From: Novimethylophilus sp036504375 | Lineage (GTDB): Bacteria > Pseudomonadota > Gammaproteobacteria > Burkholderiales > Methylophilaceae | Assembly: GCF_036504375.1 (NCBI RefSeq) | Contig: NZ_DASXVH010000046.1 | Location: 1-42,657, forward strand | Direction of reading: 5' to 3' | DNA length: 42,657 nucleotides | Shown: one piece after another, positions 32,246 to 39,441 of the stretch | Layout: the number at the start of each line of letters is the position of its first letter | How positions within the stretch are numbered: position 1 is the first letter of the stretch | Notes under the pieces: model-generated | What the model was told of the DNA's origin: nothing | The model's input: only the letters and a program-made list of their open reading frames with translations | Databases searched by the model: none | Translations under genes and position numbers: made by a program

Positions 32246-33262
32246 ATGAAAGTGTATTACGACAAGGACGCCGACCTCTCCATCATCAAAGGCAAGAAGG
32301 TCACCATCGTGGGTTATGGCTCGCAAGGCCATGCCCACGCCCAGAACCTGAAGGATTCCGGCGTCAAGGTCACCGTCGGCCTGCGCAAGGAAGGTTCTTC
32401 CTGGAAGAAGGCGGAAACCGCCGGCCACAAGGTCGAGGAAATCGGCAAAGCCGTCAAGGGCGCCGACGTGGTGATGATCCTGCTGCCTGACGAAACCATG
32501 CCGCAGATTTTCGACGCCGACGTCGCCCCCAACCTAAAGAAGGGCGCGGCACTGGCATTTGCCCACGGCTTCAACATCCATTACAACCAGATCACCCCGC
32601 GCGCTGATCTGGACGTCATCATGATTGCGCCCAAGGGCCCCGGCCACACCGTGCGTTCCGAATACTTGAAGGGCGGCGGCGTGCCGTCGCTGATCGCGGT
32701 GTACCAGAACGCCTCCGGCAAGGCCAAAGAAATTGCGTTGTCCTATGCGGCTGCCAACGGCGGTACCAAGGGCGGCGTGATCGAGACCAATTTCCGCGAA
32801 GAAACCGAAACCGACCTGTTCGGCGAGCAGGCCGTGTTGTGCGGCGGCGCAGTGGAACTGGTCAAGGCCGGTTTCGAGACGCTGGTGGAAGCCGGCTATG
32901 CGCCGGAAATGGCCTACTTCGAGTGCCTGCACGAGCTCAAGCTGATCGTCGACCTGATGTACGAAGGCGGCATCGCCAACATGAACTATTCGATCTCCAA
33001 CAACGCTGAATATGGCGAATACGTTACCGGCCCCAAGGTCATCAACGAAGAGTCGCGCTGGGCGATGAAGGAAGCCCTACAAAATATCCAGAACGGCGAC
33101 TACGCCAAGCGCTTCATCCTGGAAGGCCGCACCAACTATCCTGAAATGACCGCCCGTCGCCGCCTCAACGCAGCTCATCCGATCGAGCAGGTCGGCGGCC
33201 AGTTGCGCGCGATGATGCCGTGGATCGCCAAGAACAAGCTGGTCGACCAAAGCAAGAACTAA
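32246..33262 (+). CDS. ilvC: Ketol-acid reductoisomerase
   Basis: A 338-residue class I enzyme for the second common step of branched-chain amino-acid synthesis: alkyl migration and NADPH reduction of acetolactate. The N-terminal VTIVGYGSQGHAHAQNLK dinucleotide fold is near residue 18; GGVPSLIAVYQ, the acidic metal-binding region ETETDLFGEQAVLCGG, and ECLHELKLIVDLMYEGG follow. Good AAAGGAAA site before ATG 32246. Closed by a Rho-independent terminator. Confidence 0.97.
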   Translation: MKVYYDKDADLSIIKGKKVTIVGYGSQGHAHAQNLKDSGVKVTVGLRKEGSSWKKAETAGHKVEEIGKAVKGADVVMILLPDETMPQIFDADVAPNLKKGAALAFAHGFNIHYNQITPRADLDVIMIAPKGPGHTVRSEYLKGGGVPSLIAVYQNASGKAKEIALSYAAANGGTKGGVIETNFREETETDLFGEQAVLCGGAVELVKAGFETLVEAGYAPEMAYFECLHELKLIVDLMYEGGIANMNYSISNNAEYGEYVTGPKVINEESRWAMKEALQNIQNGDYAKRFILEGRTNYPEMTARRRLNAAHPIEQVGGQLRAMMPWIAKNKLVDQSKN

Positions 33263-33280
33263 CGTTGCGGCAATGCAAGG

Positions 33281-33315
33281 GGGCAGGGTGCGATGCGCCT
33301 TGCCCTTTTATTTTT
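33281..33315 (+). terminator. Rho-independent terminator after ilvC
   Basis: GGGCA-G-GGTGC-GAT-GCGCC-T-TGCCC (33281-33305) folds into a nearly perfect stem and is followed by TTTTATTTTT. An ATG at 33293, in frame with psd, sits inside the loop of this structure. Confidence 0.85.
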
Positions 33316-33331
33316 GATTGGAAACCAGACC

Positions 33332-33970
33332 TTGAGTAATTATCCCCACCCCATCATCGCCCGCGAAGGATGGCCTTATCTGGCCGTGCTGCTGGCGCTT
33401 TCCCTTGCCGCTACCGCATTTTGCGCGCTATGGTCCATCCCGTTGTGGGGCGCCACGCTATTCGTGCTGCAGTTCTTCCGCGACCCGCCGCGGCATATCC
33501 CGGAGCAGCCCAACGCCGTGGTTTCGGCCGCCGACGGCCGGGTGATCGTCGTGGGAAAAACGCATGATCCCTATCTGCAGCGCGAGGCGCTCAAGATCAG
33601 CGTGTTCATGAACGTATTCAACGTGCACTCCAATCGGGCGCCGGTGGGCGGGTTGGTGAAACAGCGCTGGTATTTTCCCGGCACGTTCCTGAATGCGTCG
33701 GTGGACAAGGCATCGCTGGAAAACGAACGCAATGCGCTATGGATCAGAACCCGGGACGGATATGACGTAACCTGCGTGCAGATCGCCGGCCTGATCGCCC
33801 GCAGGATTCTATGCTATGTGGATCAGGGCGCCGGGTTATACAAGGGCCAGCGCTACGGCTTCATCCGCTTCGGTTCGCGCGTCGATATCTATCTGCCGCT
33901 GACCGCCAAGCCTAAAGTCAGCCTGGGCGACAAGGTCAGCGCCAGCAGCACGATACTCGCGGAATTGTAA
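33332..33970 (+). CDS. psd: Phosphatidylserine decarboxylase proenzyme (short form)
   Basis: A roughly 212-residue membrane-associated decarboxylase that makes phosphatidylethanolamine. The hydrophobic N-terminal segment is followed by QFFRDPPRHIPEQP, FMNVFNVHSNRAPVGG with the catalytic His, and the self-cleavage site RFGSR (Gly181-Ser182), which yields the pyruvoyl group. This is the short PSD family common in betaproteobacteria, often after ilvC. The start is set at TTG 33332 (MSNYPHPIIAREG), matching relatives, because the upstream ATG 33293 lies in the ilvC terminator; the ATG cannot be fully excluded. Confidence 0.9.
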   Translation: MSNYPHPIIAREGWPYLAVLLALSLAATAFCALWSIPLWGATLFVLQFFRDPPRHIPEQPNAVVSAADGRVIVVGKTHDPYLQREALKISVFMNVFNVHSNRAPVGGLVKQRWYFPGTFLNASVDKASLENERNALWIRTRDGYDVTCVQIAGLIARRILCYVDQGAGLYKGQRYGFIRFGSRVDIYLPLTAKPKVSLGDKVSASSTILAEL

Positions 33971-33988
33971 TCACTCTGGATAAGAGTA

Positions 33989-35401
33989 GTGCTGTTCAAT
34001 TCACTCACTTTTCTTATCTTTTCTATTTGTGTTTTTGGCCTATTCTGGCTGATACCAAAATGGCCGCATAAAAAATGGTTGCTGCTGATAGCCAGCTACC
34101 TTTTTTATGCGGCATGGAATCCCCCGTATATCCTTCTGCTTTTTTTATCCACAACAGCGGATTGGTGGCTGGCCAGGCTGATCGGGAACACGGAAAATTC
34201 GACAAGGCGACGCGCACTATTGTTTTGTAGCCTCACCACTAATCTCATTGTTCTTGGGTATTTCAAGTACGGCAATTTCCTGCTGGAAAACTTTAATCGG
34301 TTGCTCGCTCCCTTGGGCCTGATGCACACTCCACCACAATTTGATATTGTCCTTCCCATCGGGATATCGTTTTACACTTTCGCGTCACTCTCTTATACGA
34401 TTGATGTATATCGCAAGCAAATACGTCATGATTGGCGACTTGTGGACTATGCATTGTTTGTAAGCTTTTTCCCTCATCTTATGGCTGGCCCCATCGTTCG
34501 CGCAAGTTGTTTGCTACCGCAGATAGAAAATCCAAAATTGCCGACCCAGAATCAAGTTGGCTGGGGGCTGGCTTTCGTTTGCATGGGACTATTCGTCAAA
34601 GTAGTGCTGGCCGATGCAATTTTTGCTCCTGTGGTAGACGAAATCTATGCCGCGCCATCCCATTATGGGGCGTTTGATGCATGGGCTGGCTTGTTCAGTT
34701 TCTCCGGGCAAATCTATTATGATTTTAGCGGATACTCGCTATGTGCCATTGGGCTGGCCTTGTGTTTTGGATTTTCCTTCCCGGACAACTTTCACCATCC
34801 TTATGCCGCTAAAGGCTTTTCAGACTTTTGGCGGCGTTGGCATATTTCCCTTTCTACCTGGCTGCGCGATTATCTCTATATACCCATGGGTGGAAATCGG
34901 TATGGCGAGTTTCGAACAATAGGGAATCTATTGATCACGATGCTAATCGGCGGGTTATGGCATGGGGCTTCATGGATGTTTGTGCTTTGGGGTGGACTTC
35001 ATGGTGTTTATCTCTTCATCGAGCGACTTCTGAAAAAAATGCTGGGAAATGCTGCGGTGCCGATTGCTGGGGAAGGGCGGTTAATCGAGATCATCACATT
35101 CATTGTGATTACGGTAACTTGGATACCTTTCCGAGCAGAAACACCTAATGAAGCCATTGCAATTGCCAAGGCGCTCATGAACACAACTATCCCGCCCGTA
35201 CCGGATATTCAGCATATGATCGCAGTGGTAGCCATGCTTGCCACGCTGCGGTGGCACATAGCTCTGCGCAATACCCGGCTTGAAGATATTGTCGCAGGGC
35301 GCGGTCTCTTCGCCCAGGTCGCTATAATGTCTACCTGTTTAATCGGATTGTTTCTTTGTTCCGGCAATGACCCGCGCTCCTTTATCTACTTCCAGTTTTG
35401 A
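33989..35401 (+). CDS. MBOAT family O-acyltransferase (AlgI/DltB-like)
   Basis: A 470-residue polytopic membrane protein. It begins MLFNSLTFLIFSICVFGLFW, typical of AlgI-like proteins (GTG start at 33989). Diagnostic blocks are LPIGISFYTFASLSYTIDVY near 122-141, FFPHLMAGPIVR, the FWRRWHISLSTWLRDY stretch (280-295), IPMGGNR, and the active-site His325 in GGLWHGASW. Such proteins move acetyl or other acyl groups across the inner membrane to polysaccharides, teichoic acids or glycans. No polymer synthesis genes are adjacent, so the acceptor is unknown. The DNA is more AT-rich than its surroundings. The gene overlaps the next one by 35 bases. Confidence 0.9.
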   Translation: MLFNSLTFLIFSICVFGLFWLIPKWPHKKWLLLIASYLFYAAWNPPYILLLFLSTTADWWLARLIGNTENSTRRRALLFCSLTTNLIVLGYFKYGNFLLENFNRLLAPLGLMHTPPQFDIVLPIGISFYTFASLSYTIDVYRKQIRHDWRLVDYALFVSFFPHLMAGPIVRASCLLPQIENPKLPTQNQVGWGLAFVCMGLFVKVVLADAIFAPVVDEIYAAPSHYGAFDAWAGLFSFSGQIYYDFSGYSLCAIGLALCFGFSFPDNFHHPYAAKGFSDFWRRWHISLSTWLRDYLYIPMGGNRYGEFRTIGNLLITMLIGGLWHGASWMFVLWGGLHGVYLFIERLLKKMLGNAAVPIAGEGRLIEIITFIVITVTWIPFRAETPNEAIAIAKALMNTTIPPVPDIQHMIAVVAMLATLRWHIALRNTRLEDIVAGRGLFAQVAIMSTCLIGLFLCSGNDPRSFIYFQF

Positions 35402-36494
35402 ACGGCAACTACCGGGTGTCTCGTGGATCCCGATTCTCGGGGCAGCGTTACTGATATTTGCTGTATTCATGTCTTTCATGGAAATTCGCCTCGTGACGCT
35501 GGGCTACCATCCAACTATTCTGGATTCCCAGGCTAGTTGGATGAAAGAGCGGGCACGCGCAAGCCGTCTGGGCGAGCGCGCACTCATACTGATCGGGGCA
35601 TCCCGCATTCAGTTGGGCATTGATCTTGACGTGCTTCGGGAAAAAACAGGGTTGGAGCCTGTGCAATTGGCTATTGATGGAAGCGCATCTACGCCGATAC
35701 TGGAAGGTTTGGCCGCCGACCAGACAATTCGCGGAACGATTCTGGTGGATTATTATGACCACAATGTTGGTTCCCATGATGGGGCAGCACCCACCTTTCA
35801 AAAAAATTACGAAAAAAATAAGCATGCACGAGTAGCATTGCCACTCGGCAGAACATCAGAGAATTCCCTGTCTCAAATGCTGCATGAATCATTCAGAGTC
35901 TATGCGGATGGGGCGAACCCTTTATTTACGCTGTTAACCAGAATTATCCCGGCGGAGCGGTCTCGCCAATATCTTGTTACCTATTTGGACCGTTCCAGAA
36001 CAGCCGATTACAGCCTAGTGAAACTGCCTGAGTTCTACCACCAACGTGTGATCCGGAACTTGGGATTGGAGAAGAGTCTGAGCCCGGCCTCGAAAAATCT
36101 GAATACAATCTTGCCTCAGGAAATCAATAAGCTAATGCCGTTGGATAACCGTGACTTCATGCTAAAAACCCAAGCGACTAAACAGCTGGTGGAGGCTATC
36201 AAGGCACGCGGGGGGCAAGTCATATTTGTCGCTATGCCATCCAGTGGGATGGTTCGTGACATTGAAGAGAGGCGTTATCCACGCTCAAGGTTCTGGGATT
36301 ACTTTACAGAGAATATTGGGGTGCCGGCAGTGCATTCAGCATATAGCCCCGCACTCAAGGATTTCACCTGCCCTGATGGATCACATCTTGATGTCAAGGA
36401 TCGCGCCAGATTCACGGGGGTACTGGCGGATGTTTTAGAGCCGATTTTGCAGAAACAGGCTCCGAATAAGGATTATGCCGCGTCGCGCCGATGA
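35367..36494 (+). CDS. SGNH-like membrane-anchored acyltransferase partner of the MBOAT protein
   Basis: A 375-residue protein with one N-terminal membrane anchor (about residues 20-40) and a periplasmic domain. The Ser block LILIGASRIQ (S79) and the C-terminal DGSH (D337, H340) make a Ser-Asp-His set like that of DltD/AlgX/PatB-type SGNH proteins. MBOAT plus SGNH pairs work together: the membrane protein hands over an acyl group and the SGNH protein places it on the acceptor. The shared 35 bases support one functional unit. The gene runs into the 3' end of rppH on the opposite strand (22-base overlap). AT-rich like the MBOAT gene. Confidence 0.78.
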   Translation: MTRAPLSTSSFERQLPGVSWIPILGAALLIFAVFMSFMEIRLVTLGYHPTILDSQASWMKERARASRLGERALILIGASRIQLGIDLDVLREKTGLEPVQLAIDGSASTPILEGLAADQTIRGTILVDYYDHNVGSHDGAAPTFQKNYEKNKHARVALPLGRTSENSLSQMLHESFRVYADGANPLFTLLTRIIPAERSRQYLVTYLDRSRTADYSLVKLPEFYHQRVIRNLGLEKSLSPASKNLNTILPQEINKLMPLDNRDFMLKTQATKQLVEAIKARGGQVIFVAMPSSGMVRDIEERRYPRSRFWDYFTENIGVPAVHSAYSPALKDFTCPDGSHLDVKDRARFTGVLADVLEPILQKQAPNKDYAASRR

Positions 36495-36976
36495 TGATGG
36501 TGATCGGTGTGCAGGTGCGGCTCCAGTTCGCTCAGTGCGCGCTTGTACACATCGCGCTTGAACTCGATCACTGCTTCCATCGGCACCCAGTATTCGCTCC
36601 AGCGCCAGGCGTCGAACTCCGGATGCGAACTGGCGCGTAGCGACACATCGGTGTCGCGCCCCGTCAGCCGCAGCAGGAACCAGATCTGCTTCTGCCCGCG
36701 GTAGGAGCCGCGCCATTCGCGTTTGACCCAGTGCGTGGGTACGTCGTAGCGCAGCCAGTCGCGGGTGCGTCCCAGAATGCGGACGTGCTCCGGGTGCAAG
36801 CCGACTTCCTCTTCCAGTTCCCGGTACATGGCCTGCTCCGGGCTTTCGCCCTGTTTGATGCCGCCTTGCGGGAACTGCCACGAGTGCTCGCGGATGCGCT
36901 TGCCCCAGAACACCTCGTTGCGGGGGTTGCACAGAATTATGCCTACGTTCGGGCGATAGCCGTCCCGGTCGATCAT
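36473..36976 (-). CDS. rppH: RNA pyrophosphohydrolase RppH
   Basis: A 167-residue Nudix enzyme that converts 5'-triphosphate mRNA ends to monophosphate and so starts RNase E-dependent decay. It opens MIDRDGYRPNVGIILCN, as in all RppH proteins, and the Nudix box GGIKQGESPEQAMYRELEEEVGL (given in two parts, GGIKQGESPEQA at 38 and RELEEEVGL to 60) is complete. The C-terminus is basic and His-rich (HTDHHHHRRDAA). ATG 36976 chosen by family start; upstream frame is not conserved. Convergent and overlapping with the SGNH gene. Confidence 0.95.
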   Translation of the reverse strand: MIDRDGYRPNVGIILCNPRNEVFWGKRIREHSWQFPQGGIKQGESPEQAMYRELEEEVGLHPEHVRILGRTRDWLRYDVPTHWVKREWRGSYRGQKQIWFLLRLTGRDTDVSLRASSHPEFDAWRWSEYWVPMEAVIEFKRDVYKRALSELEPHLHTDHHHHRRDAA

Positions 36977-37044
36977 GATGTAGAAATCCTTGAAAGTTAG
37001 TGCAATTCTGGCATATTTCCGCATCAATTTGAAGCCTGGTGCGG

Positions 37045-37073
37045 TTGCAACAGCGCGCATCGCCCCTTATACT
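37045..37073 (+). promoter_or_regulatory. Sigma-70 promoter of the beta-propeller gene
   Basis: TTGCAA (37045-37050) and TATACT (37068-37073) are separated by 17 bases, giving a start near 37080 and a leader of about 54 bases before ATG 37134. It lies between the divergent rppH and propeller genes. Confidence 0.6.
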
Positions 37074-37133
37074 GCGCCGTCAACCATTCCCCGCAACGAT
37101 GCGTTGCTGGGCCTTATGATTCAAATCGACTTC

Positions 37134-38090
37134 ATGAAACGCATCCTGCATCTTTTCCTATTGCTGATGGCTGGCTTGGCAGGGACGGCGCATGCATCGT
37201 TTGCCTACATCACCAATCAAGGCAGCAATAGCGTTTCCGTCATCGATACCGCCCGCGATCAGGTGGTGGCGACAATCGCCGTCGGTAAAGGTCCGGTCGG
37301 CATCGCGGTTTCCGCCGGTCAGCAACGCGCCTATGTTTCCAATGTCGATAGTCAATCAATCTCGGTAATAGATACGCAACACAATCGCGTGGTCCGCGAG
37401 TTTGCGCTGGGCGGTTCCCCGGTCGGCTTGGCGCTGAGTCCGGATGGCAAAGACCTGTATGTGACCGACTGGTTCAGCAATCGGGTTGTGGCCGTGGATA
37501 CTGCCAGCGGCGAACAGCGCTATTCAATTGCCACCGGTGAAGCGCCCGCCGGTCTGTTGACGAGTAGGGATGGTCGTTTCTTGTATATAGCCAACCGCGA
37601 CAGCAATGATATCGCTGTGGTGGATCTGCATGAGCGCAAGGTTGCGCGCCATATTGCCGTGGGCAAACATCCTTTCGGTATCGTGCTGAATCCGCAAGGC
37701 ACGCTGTTATACGCAGTGAACGTCTACGCCAACAGCGTTTCCGTCATCGATACCAATACCAATGCCGTTACCGCGACCGTCGGTGTTGGCGACCACCCCT
37801 ATTGCGTCGCCGTCGGCCGCGACGGCAGCCGGGTGTATGTCACCAATACCCAGGGCGACAGCGTTGCCGTGATTGACGCGCATTCCAATAAGGTCATTGC
37901 CACCATAGCCGTCGGCAGCGTTCCCGAAGGCATCGCCTTCGATGCCGGCACCAACAAGATTTATGTCGCCAGTTGGGGCGACAACGCCGTTTCAGTGATC
38001 GATGCCGCCAGCAACAAGCTGGCCTCAAGCATAGCAACCGGCAGTCAAAGCCGCGCTTTTGGCCAGTTCATCGCCCAGGCCTCGCATTGA
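37134..38090 (+). CDS. Exported YVTN-type beta-propeller protein
   Basis: A 318-residue protein with signal peptide MKRILHLFLLLMAGLAGTAHA (cleavage after AHA21). The rest is about seven repeats of roughly 42 residues, each with a form like ITNQGSNSVSVIDT, VSNVDSQSISVIDT, VTNTQGDSVAVIDA and IAVGKGPVGIAV, which is the YVTN family of seven-bladed propellers. Such proteins are periplasmic or extracellular binding scaffolds, sometimes tied to c-type cytochromes or quinoprotein oxidation; no enzyme is adjacent here. ATG 37116 is an alternative start. Followed after 42 bases by an exported SRPBCC protein, likely in one transcript. Confidence 0.88.
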   Translation: MKRILHLFLLLMAGLAGTAHASFAYITNQGSNSVSVIDTARDQVVATIAVGKGPVGIAVSAGQQRAYVSNVDSQSISVIDTQHNRVVREFALGGSPVGLALSPDGKDLYVTDWFSNRVVAVDTASGEQRYSIATGEAPAGLLTSRDGRFLYIANRDSNDIAVVDLHERKVARHIAVGKHPFGIVLNPQGTLLYAVNVYANSVSVIDTNTNAVTATVGVGDHPYCVAVGRDGSRVYVTNTQGDSVAVIDAHSNKVIATIAVGSVPEGIAFDAGTNKIYVASWGDNAVSVIDAASNKLASSIATGSQSRAFGQFIAQASH

Positions 38091-38132
38091 AGTTTTTTTG
38101 AAATATAGATAATTTAACCAGGAGAATTTTGC

Positions 38133-38669
38133 ATGAAGAAACTGCTCGCAATCATCGCCGTTGCCTTGTTGCCGTTGACCGCCTTCGCCCATGGCCCGTC
38201 CCCGCAGAAAGTGGAAAAGGAAGTCGTCATCAAGGCCGAACCGGCCAAGGTGTGGGCGCTCGTCAAGGACTTCGGCAATATGCAGAACTGGCACCCGGCC
38301 GTGGCCAGCGACAAGCTGGAAAACAAGAAGGATGAAAACGGCCAGGACGCGACTTTCCGTCTGCTGACGCTGAAGGACGGCGGCACCATTTACGAAAAGC
38401 TGAAATCGAGCAGCGATGCCGACATGAAGCTCAAGTATGAAATCGTCGAAGGCGTGCTGCCGGTGGGCGACTACAACTCCGTCATCACCGTCAAGGCCGG
38501 CCCGGGCGCAGGCGAGACCACCGTCACCTGGATGGCCCGCTTCTACCGCAAATACCGCCTCAACCCGCCGATTCCGGAAGGTCAGGACGACAAATCCGCG
38601 ATCAAGGCTGTCACCGGGGTGTTCGACAGCGGTTTGGCCAACCTGAAGAGGGTTGCGGAAGGTAAATAA
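38133..38669 (+). CDS. Exported SRPBCC (polyketide cyclase-like) protein
   Basis: A 178-residue protein with signal peptide MKKLLAIIAVALLPLTAFA. The mature part shows the START/SRPBCC pattern: KEVVIKAEPAKVWALVKDFG, NWHPAV, and the long C-terminal helix. The family binds lipophilic ligands in a deep cavity. Exported versions are less common, and pairing with a YVTN propeller suggests a shared periplasmic ligand or redox cofactor, which is inference. The binding site AGGAG precedes ATG 38133. Ends in a strong terminator. Confidence 0.88.
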   Translation: MKKLLAIIAVALLPLTAFAHGPSPQKVEKEVVIKAEPAKVWALVKDFGNMQNWHPAVASDKLENKKDENGQDATFRLLTLKDGGTIYEKLKSSSDADMKLKYEIVEGVLPVGDYNSVITVKAGPGAGETTVTWMARFYRKYRLNPPIPEGQDDKSAIKAVTGVFDSGLANLKRVAEGK

Positions 38670-38710
38670 TTGACAGCATGTGACGATTTTTGTCACTCAT
38701 GAGTCAGATG

Positions 38711-38738
38711 AAAAGCGGCAACTGCCGCTTTTTGTTTT
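38711..38738 (+). terminator. Terminator after the propeller-SRPBCC pair
   Basis: AAAAGCGGCA (38711-38720) pairs with TGCCGCTTTT (38723-38732), followed by more T. It separates this transcript from pilA. Confidence 0.85.
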
Positions 38739-38782
38739 TAAATATGCTAAAAATCAATAGATTATTGTTTAATGCCTGATCG

Positions 38783-38797
38783 GGCACATCATTTGCT
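38783..38797 (+). promoter_or_regulatory. Sigma-54 (RpoN) promoter of pilA
   Basis: GGCAC-ATCAT-TTGCT matches the -24/-12 consensus TGGCAC-N5-TTGCW with a single change at the first base (G for T). GG and GC have the required spacing. Transcription would begin near 38808, about 50 bases before the pilA ATG. pilA is RpoN-dependent and PilR-controlled in several proteobacteria. Confidence 0.75.
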
Positions 38798-38828
38798 GCT
38801 ATATTGCTCGAACGCGAGCTATCCGTTC

Positions 38829-38842
38829 GTTTGAATTCAAAC
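38829..38842. promoter_or_regulatory. 14-bp perfect palindrome in the pilA leader
   Basis: GTTTGAATTCAAAC is a perfect palindrome lying between the predicted pilA transcription start and its AAAGGGG binding site. It might be an operator or an RNA dimer/hairpin element; nothing in the window indicates the partner. Confidence 0.4.
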
Positions 38843-38858
38843 TTTCAAAGGGGTCTTA

Positions 38859-39320
38859 ATGATGATGAAGAAAGCACAACAGGGTTTCACCCTGATCGAA
38901 CTGATGATCGTGGTCGCGATTATCGGTATTCTGGCTGCGGTGGCGATTCCGGCTTATCAGGATTACACCATCAAGGCTAAACTTCAAGAAATGACCAGTC
39001 TTGCCAGTCCGGCGATGACGGCGTTGGGTGTAGCTTGCAGCGACGGCACTCTTGCCACCGCAGGCAACAATACCGCCGCGAATGGTACTCTTGGCCTTAG
39101 TGCTTCTAATACAATTACAGGCAAATACACTGCAAGCGTCCTGGCGACAGGTGTTAGTGCTACCTCAGGGACGGTTTTAGCTACTGTGGGTGGCACTACT
39201 CCGATAGCGGGAGTTTCAGGAGGCGTGCTATGGACTGGTACGTGCCAAGCTGCGACCGGCATGACATGGGTACCTTCCGTATCTGGTGCCTTCCCGACGA
39301 AGTATCTGCCTAAGTCTTAA
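38859..39320 (+). CDS. pilA: Type IV pilin PilA
   Basis: A 153-residue major-pilin-type protein. The prepilin peptidase site is G9^F10, followed by TLIELMIVVAIIGILAAVAIP with the conserved Glu5 of the mature chain (E14). The globular part is rich in Thr, Ser, Ala and Gly. Two cysteines, C60 and C129, are placed for the usual C-terminal disulfide loop, although the loop here is long. The chain ends in PKS, i.e. a C-terminal serine. Three ATGs in a row (38859, 38862, 38865) are possible starts after AAAGGGG. Promoter of sigma-54 type upstream and a terminator downstream make it monocistronic. Confidence 0.95.
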   Translation: MMMKKAQQGFTLIELMIVVAIIGILAAVAIPAYQDYTIKAKLQEMTSLASPAMTALGVACSDGTLATAGNNTAANGTLGLSASNTITGKYTASVLATGVSATSGTVLATVGGTTPIAGVSGGVLWTGTCQAATGMTWVPSVSGAFPTKYLPKS

Positions 39321-39345
39321 AGCGATAGCTGAGAAGGCTTAACTT

Positions 39346-39371
39346 AAAAAGGGGGCTGTTGCCCCCTTTTT
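39346..39371 (+). terminator. Rho-independent terminator of pilA
   Basis: AAAAAGGGGGC (39346-39356), loop TGTT, GCCCCCTTTTT (39361-39371): a perfect stem with a T-run 25 bases after the pilA stop. Confidence 0.95.
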
Positions 39372-39441
39372 ATATCAATCGCAACCTTCCGAAATAACCC
39401 TTCCCGTGCAGGTTCGTAAAGCCGTTACTTGGGACTAATGA

